Origin: Paracoccaceae bacterium
GTDB lineage: Bacteria; Pseudomonadota; Alphaproteobacteria; Rhodobacterales; Rhodobacteraceae
Length of the DNA stretch: 53,773 nucleotides
NCBI GenBank assembly: GCA_023383015.1
Contig: JAHDXW010000011.1
Span: 67,563 to 121,335 of the forward strand
Direction of reading: 5' to 3'
The position numbers and the translations under genes are program-made. Shown piece after piece: positions 35,992 to 46,265 of the stretch. Each line of letters starts with the position of its first letter. Within the stretch, counting starts at the first letter, position 1. The notes under the pieces are model-generated. The model was not told where the DNA came from and made no database searches. It saw only the letters and a list, made by a program, of their open reading frames with translations.

Positions 35992-37593
35992 ATGCAGAGG
36001 AACACCCCGACCCCTGGCCTGCCGCTCGATGCCGAGTACCGCGCCCTGACGCGGCGCGGGGTCCTGCTGCGCCTCGGGCTGACCACCGGCGCGGCGCTCC
36101 TGGCGCCGGGCATGCTGGCCGGCCCGGGCCGGGCCGACACCCCGCGCCGGGGCGGAGCGCTGCGCATCGGCGCCGATGCCGACCCCATCGGGCTCGACCC
36201 CACGAAGCTTGCCGCCTTCTCCTCCTTCGACTTCACCGCGCTGATCTACACCGGCCTGCTGCGCTGGAATGCCGAGATGAAGATCGAGCCCGATCTTGCC
36301 ACCGGCTTCGAGCAGCCCGACGACACGACCTACATCTTCACTCTTCGGCAGGGCGTGAAGTTCCACAACGGCCAGGTACTGACGGCGCACGACGTCAAGT
36401 TCACCTTCGACCGCATCATCAACCCCGATTTCGGCAGCCCCCGGCGCGTGCAGTTCATCGACCTGCGCGAGGTCACGGTGATCGACGACCACACGGTGCG
36501 CTTCGACCTCAAGCAGCCGAGCGCCCCGTTCCTGGCCTACATGGCCACCAACCCCAACGGTGCCATCATCCCGCGCGAGCCCGGCGACCTGGATGCCGCC
36601 CCCGTCGGCACGGGGCCGTTCGTGTTCGAATCCTACCAGCCCAACGTCGAGTTCACGCTGACCGCCAACCGCGACTACTACGAAGAGGGGCTGCCCTACC
36701 TCGACCGCGTGGTGTTCCGCTTCTACCGCGACAACGCGACGATCCTGTCGGCGCTGCGCACCAAGGCGATCGACATGACCTGGGTGCGCGACCCGCGCGT
36801 GGCCTCGCCGGTGACGCGCGCGATGCCTGACATCGTGTCGGCCCCCGGCCAGACCAGCCGCACCTTCCCGGTGTGGATGAACCTCAAGGCGCCGCCCTTC
36901 AACGACGTGCGGGTGCGCCGCGCGCTGAGCCTTGCCACCAACCGCACCGAATGCGTCCAGACCGTGCTCGCGGGCTTCGGCAAGGTCGGCGCGATGATCC
37001 CCGAAAGCCATGTCGGCGGCTGGGACGGCACGGGCGAGATGCCCTATTACGCCCACGATCCCGCTGCCGCGAAGGCGCTATTGGCCGAGGCGGGCTATCC
37101 CGGCGGGATCGACCTCGGCGACTACATCGTCGTGGCGGCCAACCCGCTGGACGTGGCCTGTGCCCAGATCATGCAGCAGCAGTGGGCCGCCGCCGGCATC
37201 ACCGTGCGGATCAACCCGATGGAGACGGCGCCGCTGCTGGCGATGTGGCGCGAAGGCTCGTTCCCGACGCTCCTTTCGGTGGCGCTGGCCTGGAACCCCG
37301 ATGCCGACGCGATCCTGTCCTACCTTAACTCGGGCGGGGATTTCGGCCGCAACCTCGGGATGGCCGACGCCGAGCTCGATGCGATGCTGAACTCCGCCCG
37401 GAGCGAGCTTGACCCTGCCGCGCGGTCCGACAAGCACATGGCGATCCAGCGCCACATCGCCGAGCAGGCCTATTGCCTGCAGATCTACCAGTATCCCCTG
37501 CGGTGGGAGCTGTGGTGGAACAGCGTGCAGGGCTATGTGCCGCTGTCGGCCAACATCCGTTCGTTCGTGCGGACGACCTGGCTGACGGCCTGA
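35992..37593 (+). CDS. ABC transporter substrate-binding protein, family 5, with Tat-like signal
   Basis: This is a 533-residue periplasmic binding protein of the peptide/opine/nickel class. The signal is long and twin-arginine-like (TRRGVLLRLGLTTGAALLAPGMLAGPGRAD), suggesting folded export by Tat. Family motifs are PIGLDPTKL, FTALIYTGLLRWN, DDTTYIFTLRQGVKFHNGQ with LTAHDVKFTFDRI, PVGTGPFVFESY, and VRRALSLATNRTECVQTVL. It starts the operon with two permeases and two ATPases. It shares architecture with the orphan binding protein at 440-1912 but is clearly a separate paralogue. Confidence 0.93.
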   Translation: MQRNTPTPGLPLDAEYRALTRRGVLLRLGLTTGAALLAPGMLAGPGRADTPRRGGALRIGADADPIGLDPTKLAAFSSFDFTALIYTGLLRWNAEMKIEPDLATGFEQPDDTTYIFTLRQGVKFHNGQVLTAHDVKFTFDRIINPDFGSPRRVQFIDLREVTVIDDHTVRFDLKQPSAPFLAYMATNPNGAIIPREPGDLDAAPVGTGPFVFESYQPNVEFTLTANRDYYEEGLPYLDRVVFRFYRDNATILSALRTKAIDMTWVRDPRVASPVTRAMPDIVSAPGQTSRTFPVWMNLKAPPFNDVRVRRALSLATNRTECVQTVLAGFGKVGAMIPESHVGGWDGTGEMPYYAHDPAAAKALLAEAGYPGGIDLGDYIVVAANPLDVACAQIMQQQWAAAGITVRINPMETAPLLAMWREGSFPTLLSVALAWNPDADAILSYLNSGGDFGRNLGMADAELDAMLNSARSELDPAARSDKHMAIQRHIAEQAYCLQIYQYPLRWELWWNSVQGYVPLSANIRSFVRTTWLTA

Positions 37594-37596
37594 TCC

Positions 37597-38577
37597 TTGG
37601 CGACCGCGCGCACGCCTCGCTCGGGGTCGCCGATCCTGCGGCTTGTCGCGGTCCGGCTGGTCTGGACGGCGGCGATCCTGCTTGGTGTCTCGGTCGTGGC
37701 CTTCGTGCTGATGCGGGCGCTGCCGGGTGACTTCGCCATCGCGGCGGCCGGGGCGCAGTTCGTCCAGGCCGAGGTGCTGGAGGCCATCCGGCGCGAGTTC
37801 GGCCTCGACCAGCCGGTGTGGGTGCAATACCTGCGCTGGCTGGGCGAGGCGCTGCAGGGCGACCTCGGGCGCTCCTTCGTGACCCGGCGGCCGGTGACCT
37901 CCGAGATCGGGCCGCGCTTTGTCGTCACCGCGCAGCTGACGCTGATCGCCGCGCTGATGGCGCTGGCGATCGGCGGCACCACCGGGCTCCTCTCGGCGCG
38001 GCTGCGCGGGCAGACGGACTGGGTGGTGCGGCTGGTCAACGGGCTGTCGCTCGCGGTGCCGAACTTCGTCGTCGCGACGCTGATCGTGCTCATGGCCGGA
38101 CTCTACTTTCCCTTCCTCAACCTCTTCAACTACACCCCCTTCCTCGCCGACCCGCTGGCCAACATCGGCAGCCTGCTCTTGCCGGCGCTGTGCCTGGCGC
38201 TTGCCGTGTCGGTCACGGTGTCCGAGAACACCCGCGCCGCGGTGCTGGAGGTGTCCAGCCAGGATTTCGTCATGGTTGCCCGTGCCAAGGGCCTGCGCCC
38301 GCGGCGGGTGCTGGGCAGCTACCTGCTGCGCAACGCACTGACCCCGGTGATCACGGTCACGGGCCTGCAGGTCGCCTCGCTGCTCGGCGGCAGCATCCTG
38401 ATCGAGACCATCTTCGCGATCCCCGGGATGGGCCAGTACCTGTTCGATTCGATCACCAGCCGCGACTATCCGGTGATCCAGGCCATCGTGCTGCTGGCAG
38501 CAGCGGTGGTGGTATTCGTCAACCTCCTGGTCGACATCGCCTATGCCAGGGCGGACGCCCGGGTGCGCTATGAGTGA
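37597..38577 (+). CDS. ABC transporter permease (DppB/OppB type)
   Basis: This 326-residue inner-membrane permease starts at a rare TTG, 3 bases after the binding-protein stop; no ATG or GTG lies between there and the first helix. It has about six helices. The first is VRLVWTAAILLGVSVVAFVLMRALPGD, and the standard DppB N-terminal ends with FGLDQPVWVQYLRWLGEALQGDLGRSF. The cytoplasmic EAA loop is VARAKGLRPRRVLGSYLLRNALTPVIT. It forms the channel with the next permease, whose start overlaps its end by 8 bases. Confidence 0.92.
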   Translation: MATARTPRSGSPILRLVAVRLVWTAAILLGVSVVAFVLMRALPGDFAIAAAGAQFVQAEVLEAIRREFGLDQPVWVQYLRWLGEALQGDLGRSFVTRRPVTSEIGPRFVVTAQLTLIAALMALAIGGTTGLLSARLRGQTDWVVRLVNGLSLAVPNFVVATLIVLMAGLYFPFLNLFNYTPFLADPLANIGSLLLPALCLALAVSVTVSENTRAAVLEVSSQDFVMVARAKGLRPRRVLGSYLLRNALTPVITVTGLQVASLLGGSILIETIFAIPGMGQYLFDSITSRDYPVIQAIVLLAAAVVVFVNLLVDIAYARADARVRYE

Positions 38578-39448
38578 GACGCGCCCCGAGGCGTTCGAGG
38601 CCGAAGCCCCCGCCGCAGCGCCGCGCGCCCTCCGGCGCCGCGCCGGCGGCTGGCTCGTCCTCGGCCTGGGGCTGGCGATGCTGGTGACCATCGTCCTCGT
38701 CACCACCCTCGCACCGCTTCTGGCCCCCTTCGACCCCTCGGCGACCTCGATGAACTCGCTCGACGGCCCCAGCGCCCGGCACTGGCTGGGCACCGACCTG
38801 ATCGGTCGCGACGTGCTCAGCCGGCTGCTGTGGGGCGGGCGGACGACGCTGCTGATAACCCTCGTCGCAGTGGCGATAGCGCTGGCGGCGGGGCTCGTGC
38901 TGGGGCTGCTGTCGGGCTACCTCGGCGGCTGGGTCGACCAGGTGGTGATGCGGGTCCTCGATGTCGTCTTCGCCTTCCCGGTGTTCCTGCTCGCCATCGC
39001 CGTGGTGGCGGCGCTGGGGCCCACGGTGCCGAACCTGATCATGACCATCGCCATCGTCTACACGCCGGCGATGGCGCGGGTGGTGCGCGGGCCGGTCCTC
39101 AGCGTCAAGCGATGGGACCACGTCGAGGCCGCCCGCTCGGTGGGGATGAGCGAGGTCCGCATCGTCACCCGCCATGTGCTGCCGATGGTCGCCTCGCCGA
39201 TCGTGGTCGAGACCTCGCTGACGCTCGCGCAGACCATCTTCACCGTCACCGCGCTGTCGTTCCTCGGGCTCGGCCCCCCGCCGCCCGATCCCAACTGGGG
39301 CGGCATGCTGGCCGAGGCGCGCCAGTTCATGGAACTCGCGCCGCTCACCGTGCTCGGCCCCGCCGCCGCCATCGTCTTCGCCACGCTGACCTTCATCCTG
39401 ATCGCCAACGGACTGCGCGAGGTTCTGGACGTGGGCAGCCGCCGATGA
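38570..39448 (+). CDS. ABC transporter permease (DppC/OppC type)
   Basis: This is a 292-residue partner permease. A cytoplasmic Ala/Glu-rich N-terminus leads into the first helix (about 27-50). DppC hallmarks follow: LGTDLIGRDVLSRLLWGGRTTL, then the EAA loop ARSVGMSEVRIVTRHVLPM and the C-terminal LSFLGLGPPPPDPNWGGMLAEAR. The ATG at 38570 overlaps the preceding gene by 8 bases and its stop overlaps the next start by 4 bases. Confidence 0.93.
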   Translation: MSETRPEAFEAEAPAAAPRALRRRAGGWLVLGLGLAMLVTIVLVTTLAPLLAPFDPSATSMNSLDGPSARHWLGTDLIGRDVLSRLLWGGRTTLLITLVAVAIALAAGLVLGLLSGYLGGWVDQVVMRVLDVVFAFPVFLLAIAVVAALGPTVPNLIMTIAIVYTPAMARVVRGPVLSVKRWDHVEAARSVGMSEVRIVTRHVLPMVASPIVVETSLTLAQTIFTVTALSFLGLGPPPPDPNWGGMLAEARQFMELAPLTVLGPAAAIVFATLTFILIANGLREVLDVGSRR

Positions 39449-40259
39449 CCGCCGATGCCCCGCTTCTGGAGGTGCGCGACCTTGCCGCCCGCTTCGTGGC
39501 CCGCGCCGAGACGGTCGAAGCGGTGCGTGGCATCTCCTTCGACATCCGCCCCGGCGAGGCGGTGGGTTTCGTCGGCGAATCCGGCTGCGGGAAAAGCGTG
39601 ACCGCCCGGGCGATCCTGCGGCTTGCGCCCGAGGGATCGACCGTGGCGCTGTCGGGCAGCGTCCGCTACCGCGGCCAGGACCTGCTCGCGCTGTCCGAGC
39701 GGGCGATCCGCGCCGTGCGCGGACGGCGCATCGCGATGGTGTTCCAGGACCCCATGACCTCGCTCAACCCGGTCATGACCGTGGGTGCCCAGATCGAGGA
39801 CATGCTGCGCGAGCACACCGACCTCTCGCGCACCGCGATCCGCGAGCGGGCGGTGGAGCTTCTCGACCAGGTGGGGATCGAGAATGCCCGCGCGCGGGTG
39901 CACGACCACCCCCACCAGTTCTCGGGGGGCATGCGCCAGCGCGTGCTGATCGCCATCGCCATCTCCTGCAACCCCGACCTGCTGATCGCCGACGAGCCGA
40001 CCACTGCACTCGACGTCATCGTGCAGGCGCAGATCCTGCGGCTCCTGCTGCGCCTGCGCGAGCAGATGGGGATGTCGCTGATGCTGATTACCCATGATTT
40101 CGGCGTTGTGGCCGGCATGGTCGAACGGGTGAACGTGATGTACCGTGGCCGCATCGTCGAGACCGGCGAGGTCGACCGCGTCTTCGCCGCACCCGCCCAT
40201 CCCTATACCCGTGCGCTCCTCGATGCCGTGCCCCGGCTCGCCATCGCCCGGGGGCCGGC

Positions 40260-40263
<4 letters not shown>
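39445..40263 (+). CDS. ABC transporter ATP-binding protein (DppD/OppD type)
   Basis: This is a 272-residue ATPase energising the peptide-type importer. Walker A is GESGCGKSVTA, the Q-loop MVFQDPMTSLNP, the signature HQFSGGMRQRV, Walker B LLIADEPTTALD and the switch His THDFGVV. The C-terminal APAHPYTRALLDAVP is typical of the oligopeptide ATPase group, although the protein is shorter than most DppD proteins (about 320-330 residues) and lacks the C-terminal cysteine cluster often seen there. It overlaps both neighbours by 4 bases (ATGA). Confidence 0.93.
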
Positions 40264-41120
<857 letters not shown>

Positions 41121-41226
41121 GCGCGGCAGCCCCGGGGCAGGCGCGCCGCCGCGCCCCTCTGAACTTTCGCCCAGCGTCGTCAACCTTCCTGCGTCCGACG
41201 CCGGACGCCCAGCCGGGAGCCCGACA

Positions 41227-42114
41227 ATGACCCTGTCCCAAGCCCAGGTCGATGCCTACCGCCGCGACGGTTTCATCGTGGTGCCCGACGTCGTCTCCCC
41301 CGCCGAGGTCGCCGAGCTGCGGCGCGTCACCGACGCGCTGGTCGAGGGCGCACGGGCGGTGGCCGCGCACACCGACGTCTACGATCTCGAGCCAGGCCAC
41401 TCCGCCGCCGACCCCCGGGTCCGCCGCATCAAGGAACCGCACCGGCAGGCACCGGTCTTCGACCGGGTGATGCGCCATCCCTGGATCGTCGCCATCCTGC
41501 AGAAGCTGATCGGCCCGGCGCTCCGCTGGGACACCTCCAAGCTGAACATGAAGGCGCCGGGCTACGGCGCGGCGGTGGAATGGCACCAGGACTGGGCCTT
41601 CTATCCGCACACCAACGACGACCTCTGCGCCGTCGGCGTGATGATGGACGACTGCGCGCTCGAGAACGGGCCGCTCCTCTGCATCCCGGGCAGCCACCGC
41701 GGCCCGGTCTTCGACCACCATGCCGGGGGACGCTTCTGCGGCGCCATGGCCGCCGATCTCGCATGCGCGGACTATGGCGCCGCGGTGCCCTGCACCGGGC
41801 CGGCCGGCTCGATCTCGATCCACCACGTCCGCACCGTCCACGGCTCGGCGGTGAACACCTCCGACCGGCCGCGCCGCCTCCTGCTCTACCAGTATTCCGC
41901 CGCCGATGCCTGGCCGCTGGCGGGCCCTCCGGCCGACTGGGACGGCTGGCTCGGCCGGGTGCTGTGCGGCCATGCCGACCCCGCGGTGCCGCGGCTGGAG
42001 GCTGTGCCGGTACGGCTGCCCTACCCCGGGCCGCTCCATTCCGGCTCGATCTACGAGATCCAGCGCGGCGGCCAGAAGAGCTTCTTCGGCGCCGCAAGGA
42101 CCGCGGGCATGTAG
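41227..42114 (+). CDS. Phytanoyl-CoA dioxygenase (PhyH) family protein
   Basis: This 295-residue Fe(II)/2-oxoglutarate-dependent oxygenase has a double-stranded beta-helix fold. The iron triad is visible as His120 and Asp122 in VEWHQDWAFYPHTNDD and His205 in VRTVHGSAVNTS. An arginine about ten residues later (R214 or R216) can bind 2-oxoglutarate. N-terminal QVDAYRRDGFIVVPDVVS is typical of the family. It would hydroxylate a small molecule. Its place after the transporter genes suggests that it acts on the imported compound, but the actual substrate is unknown. GGGAG lies 7 bases before the ATG. Confidence 0.9.
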   Translation: MTLSQAQVDAYRRDGFIVVPDVVSPAEVAELRRVTDALVEGARAVAAHTDVYDLEPGHSAADPRVRRIKEPHRQAPVFDRVMRHPWIVAILQKLIGPALRWDTSKLNMKAPGYGAAVEWHQDWAFYPHTNDDLCAVGVMMDDCALENGPLLCIPGSHRGPVFDHHAGGRFCGAMAADLACADYGAAVPCTGPAGSISIHHVRTVHGSAVNTSDRPRRLLLYQYSAADAWPLAGPPADWDGWLGRVLCGHADPAVPRLEAVPVRLPYPGPLHSGSIYEIQRGGQKSFFGAARTAGM

Positions 42115-42171
42115 GCCCCGCCCTCCGGTCCGGGGTTCGGGCGCACCGGGCCGGCGGGTGCGGCCCCCGGC

Positions 42172-42957
42172 CTACAGCGGCGGCGTCCGGTTCAGCCCGC
42201 CGTCCACGGTCAGGCACTGGCCGGTGACGTAGCCGGCCGCCTCCGACAGCAGGAAGGAAACCGCGCCCGCCGTCTCGGTGTTCCGCCCGATCCGGCCCAG
42301 CGGCACCCAGCCTGTCCAGCCGGGATGGAAATGCTCCGATCCGCTCTCCATCAGCCCGGGGGCGACGGCGTTCACGCGGATCCGGTCGCGCCCGTAGCGG
42401 TCGGCGGCCAGGCGCACCATGCCGTGCAGGGCCAGCCGTACCGGGCCGAGCGGCTGGGTGGCGCGCGGCTGGGCCGCCTCGATTCCCGACAGCAGCACCA
42501 CCGATCCCCCGCCGCCCGCCTGCATCGCCGGCAGCACGGCCTTCAGCAGCCGCATCGGCGCAACCACCATCGCTGCGAAGACCGCGTGCCAGGCATCGAA
42601 GGGCAGGTCGAGCGGGCTGCCGGGATGGCCGGGATCGAAGGCGAAGACGTCGCGCGTCGGCGCCGGCAACGGGCCGGAATCGAAGGGAGCCAGGATGTCG
42701 GCATGCCGCGGGCCCGAGAACACCGCCCCGTCGATCCGCCCGAAGCGCGCCACCGTCGCCGCGGCCGCGCGGTGCATGTCGTCATCCGACAGCACCGACC
42801 CGGCCAGCCCCAGCCCGCCTGTCTCGGCCGCGATCTCCGCACAGCCCCGGCGCGACATGAGCGCCAGCCGCCAGCCCTCGGCCGCCAGCCCGCGGGCGAT
42901 CGCCCCGCCCAGACCGCCGCTCGCCCCCGTCACCAGTGCCACCCGGCCCTCGGACAT
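42172..42957 (-). CDS. Degenerate short-chain dehydrogenase/reductase lacking YxxxK
   Basis: This 261-residue protein has the SDR Rossmann fold. The nucleotide-binding loop is VALVTGASGGLGGAIARGLA, and the C-terminal GYVTGQCLTVDGGLNRTPP matches classical FabG-like SDRs. The active site is altered: the Ser is present (LLSG, Ser157), but Tyr-x3-Lys is replaced by Leu170-GPV-Arg174, and the NNAG loop reads FSGP. An extra segment follows it (about 88-120). Either it is not an oxidoreductase or it uses other residues. Start at 42957 is preferred because a G-rich site precedes it. It is convergent with the PhyH gene and divergent from dapD. Confidence 0.8.
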   Translation of the reverse strand: MSEGRVALVTGASGGLGGAIARGLAAEGWRLALMSRRGCAEIAAETGGLGLAGSVLSDDDMHRAAAATVARFGRIDGAVFSGPRHADILAPFDSGPLPAPTRDVFAFDPGHPGSPLDLPFDAWHAVFAAMVVAPMRLLKAVLPAMQAGGGGSVVLLSGIEAAQPRATQPLGPVRLALHGMVRLAADRYGRDRIRVNAVAPGLMESGSEHFHPGWTGWVPLGRIGRNTETAGAVSFLLSEAAGYVTGQCLTVDGGLNRTPPL

Positions 42958-42971
42958 CGTTCCCCCCCGCA

Positions 42972-43000
42972 TTGCGCAGCCCGTGAGGGCGGACTATAGC
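42972..43000 (+). promoter_or_regulatory. dapD promoter
   Basis: TTGCGC (42972-42977) and TATAGC (42995-43000) are separated by 17 bases, about 39 bases before the dapD ATG, inside the divergent gap with the SDR gene. Confidence 0.6.
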
Positions 43001-43038
43001 GGCGCCGTCCCGACCCCGGAACCGCGAGGCCGCCGCCG

Positions 43039-43866
<828 letters not shown>

Positions 43867-43875
43867 CGCGGTGGC

Positions 43876-45300
43876 TCAGTTGAACCAGATGAAGTAGCCC
43901 AGAAGCCCGCCCTCCAGCATGTCCAGGATCGTCCACACCGTCTCGGCCGAGACGGTTTCGCCGTCCTCGACATAGGGCAGCACCGCCGAGCCCTGGGCGA
44001 TCAGCAGCGGGTCGAAGGTCGCGGGCTCGTCGAACATCCGGCGCAGGTTGATTCCGCGCCCGTAGGCGAGCCGCCAGTGCGGGACAAGCCGCTCGCCCGT
44101 CAGCACCGCCTCGAACTCGTCAAGGAAGAGCTCCCAGCCCAGCACGGTCGCCTCGGTGATCCGCAGCGCGGGCATGAGGTTCGTCTGGTGGGGACCGGGC
44201 AGCCATTCGCGCCGGTCGTCGGTCTCGGCGCGGATGCGGCGCCAGTTCTCGCGGCTGAGCCCGGCCATCCGCAGCAGGTGCTGGCGGGCCGCGGCCATCC
44301 GCGCGGGCTCCACCACCGGCCAGTGCATCAGGTGCACGAAGGCGGCGATGTCGGCAAAGGTGCCGAACATGGCCGTCTCCTGTGCGGCCAGCCAGGCCGC
44401 GCGCGCCTGCCCCGCGGGGGTGTCCAGCCACGCACGCCATGCCTTCATCTCGGCGTGGTTCCACCGCTCGCCGGTCCATGTGAAGTCGGGCGGCTCCGGG
44501 CCGAGCTGCGCCGCCAGGCGGCGCTCCTCGTCGCGCAGGCCCGAGGACGGCAGGCGGGTGGCTGGGAAGGCGTCGTGGAAGGCCGTCTCGAAGCCCGCGC
44601 GCCAGTCATGGGCAAGCAGGACGTCGGTGAGCGCGGACAGCAGGTGGCAGTAGGCCTGCAGCCAGGGCGCGTCGCTCTGGTCAAGCCCGACCGGCGGGGT
44701 GCGGCCCGCGGCCGCGGAGGCGCCCCATCCGGCCGCCTCCGGCGAGAAGCTGCCGCCGGTGACGGCAAGGAAGATCGCGGCCACCGATTCCGTCTCCGCC
44801 CCTGCGCCATCGCCGTCGAGGTCGAGCCGGATCGCCGGCACCCGCAGCGGCAGGTCGAACCCGGCATCAGGGACCGTGGCCAGCGTCGCCTCGGCGAGGG
44901 CGAGGTCATCGACGAACCGCGCCAGAACCGCGCGCAGCGCCTCGTAGGTGACAGGCTCGGGGTCGGGGTTGTCGGGAACGGGCAGCCGCAGGAAGGGCAC
45001 CCCGCCACCGAAAACAAGCATGCCGGGGTCGTTGTGGAAGCTGTTGGCCAGGCCGTGGCGGTGCAGCCCGCGCCCCAGCCCCTCCACCGCCGACAGGAAC
45101 TGCGCGAGGCCAAGCGCGAACCGTGCCGCGTGGTCGTCCGGGCGGGCGGCGAGCCGCGCCTCGGCCGCGCCGGCGGCGGCGGCGATGCGGCCCTCCATGA
45201 GCAGGCCCTCGAATGCCGGCGCGAAGGCGTCCTGCGCCGGGGCGGCCGTTCCGGCAAGGCACAGGGTGGCCGCTGCGAGGGTCTGCCGAACGAGGCGCAT
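43876..45300 (-). CDS. Exported protein of unknown function, 474 residues
   Basis: I do not recognise this family. A Sec signal (MRLVRQTLAAATLCLAGTAAPAQ) is visible, probably cleaved after residue 22 or 23. Residues 35-75 look like one TPR-type helix pair. An EF-hand-like DLDGDGAGAETE loop sits at 160-171. The rest is helical and Trp-rich (FTWTGERWNHAEMKAWRAWLD, VHLMHWPVVEPARM, REWLPGPHQTNLMP) and ends in a hydrophobic stretch (MLEGGLLGYFIWFN). The ATG at 45300 has AGGAGG 10 bases upstream. A perfect FNR/Dnr-type box is centred 66 bases upstream. Codon use is like its neighbours. Confidence 0.8.
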   Translation of the reverse strand: MRLVRQTLAAATLCLAGTAAPAQDAFAPAFEGLLMEGRIAAAAGAAEARLAARPDDHAARFALGLAQFLSAVEGLGRGLHRHGLANSFHNDPGMLVFGGGVPFLRLPVPDNPDPEPVTYEALRAVLARFVDDLALAEATLATVPDAGFDLPLRVPAIRLDLDGDGAGAETESVAAIFLAVTGGSFSPEAAGWGASAAAGRTPPVGLDQSDAPWLQAYCHLLSALTDVLLAHDWRAGFETAFHDAFPATRLPSSGLRDEERRLAAQLGPEPPDFTWTGERWNHAEMKAWRAWLDTPAGQARAAWLAAQETAMFGTFADIAAFVHLMHWPVVEPARMAAARQHLLRMAGLSRENWRRIRAETDDRREWLPGPHQTNLMPALRITEATVLGWELFLDEFEAVLTGERLVPHWRLAYGRGINLRRMFDEPATFDPLLIAQGSAVLPYVEDGETVSAETVWTILDMLEGGLLGYFIWFN

Positions 45301-45359
45301 CCGCGTCCAACCTCCTGGCTGGCGATGCAACTTCATGACAGCCCGGCGCCGGGCCGGCA

Positions 45360-45373
45360 TTGACCTGCGTCAA
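45360..45373. promoter_or_regulatory. Perfect FNR/Dnr-type box TTGAC-N4-GTCAA
   Basis: The 14 bases are TTGAC, CTGC, GTCAA, a perfect two-fold repeat of the CRP/FNR class known from FnrL/DnrD/FixK-type regulators in alphaproteobacteria. It is centred 66.5 bp upstream of the ATG of the unknown exported protein. If it acts at -41.5, transcription would start near 45325 with a weak CATGAA -10 (minus, 45332-45337). The divergent gene at 45590 is 217 bases away. Confidence 0.6.
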
Positions 45374-45589
45374 GACGGGGCACGCGCGCGGGGCGGATTG
45401 CGGGCGGGGGCGGGAGGCGGGTGCTGGACAGTGCCGGCCGGGTGCTGCAAGCTGCCTGCCGTTCCGGCGGCGGCGGCTGGCGGCCCGCCGCGCCCGGCTG
45501 CAGGGCGAGCGTCAGGCCGGCGGCGCCGGGATCACGGCCGGCGACCCGCCGCCCGCCCCGCTTCCAACCCAGAACCGAGGCCACCGCCC

Positions 45590-46066
45590 ATGCCCGCCCC
45601 TGACCGCCCCCAGAACGTCTACACCCTGCTCGTCGAGGTCGGGCGGAAGTCCGGCGACGGCCTGCCCGACGGCGCGACCGGGGCGGGCCTTCTGTGCTTC
45701 GCGACCGGTTGCGACGAGGAGGAGGCGGTCCGCGAGACGGTCGCGGTGCTGCGCGAGGCGGGGCTCGCGCCGCTGGAGGTGACGGGCCACGGCTCGCTGG
45801 AGGAGCGCCTGGCCGCCGGCGAGCGGATCGATGCGGCCGAGCGGGCGCTGATGGACCGCGCCGTGGCCGAGAACGCGGTGATCGTGGCCGAGCTGACCGC
45901 CTTCGGTCGCGAGCAGGAGGACGAGGAGGGAGAGGACGCGGAAGAGGCCGACGGAGCGGAGGAGGAGGAGGAGGAGGAGGACGGCGAGGCGGGCGGGGCC
46001 GACAGGGCGGCGCCGGCGGCGGACGGCAGGGGACGGCCCGGCCCGCGGCGCCGGCCGCAGGGCTGA
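45590..46066 (+). CDS. Hypothetical 158-residue protein with Glu-rich tail
   Basis: I do not recognise this protein. The N-terminal 105 residues look like a small alpha/beta domain (VYTLLVEVGRKSGDGLPDG, TGAGLLCFATGCDEEEAVRETVAVL, LAPLEVTGHGSLEERLAAGERI, ERALMDRAVAENAVIVAELTAF). The remainder is low complexity: an acidic stretch with seven consecutive Glu encoded by seven GAG repeats, then a Pro/Arg/Gly basic tail. There is no signal peptide. The ATG at 45590 begins where the conserved-looking domain begins. No strong ribosome site is seen. It lies between two divergent or convergent unknown genes, so no operon context helps. Confidence 0.7.
   Translation: MPAPDRPQNVYTLLVEVGRKSGDGLPDGATGAGLLCFATGCDEEEAVRETVAVLREAGLAPLEVTGHGSLEERLAAGERIDAAERALMDRAVAENAVIVAELTAFGREQEDEEGEDAEEADGAEEEEEEEDGEAGGADRAAPAADGRGRPGPRRRPQG
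45959..45979 (+). repeat. (GAG)7 trinucleotide repeat inside the Glu-rich protein gene
   Basis: Seven identical GAG codons in a row encode seven Glu residues; the bordering codons are GCG and GAC. A repeat of this kind can change length in frame by slippage. Confidence 0.85.
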
Positions 46067-46265
46067 CCGCCCCGACGGCCTGCAGGCAGACGTTCGGCAG
46101 GGGCACGGGACGGCGCCCCGTCCCATGCATGGGACAACCCCGGTGTCGTTCAGGATCAATGACCTGGGCGAAGACGTCTAGGATTGCGAAAGGAAGTCCC
46201 GCACCTCGCCTGCGCCCTTCGCCCGCAGCGCCGGGCGACGGTGGCGGGGCCGGCGGGTTGCAACT

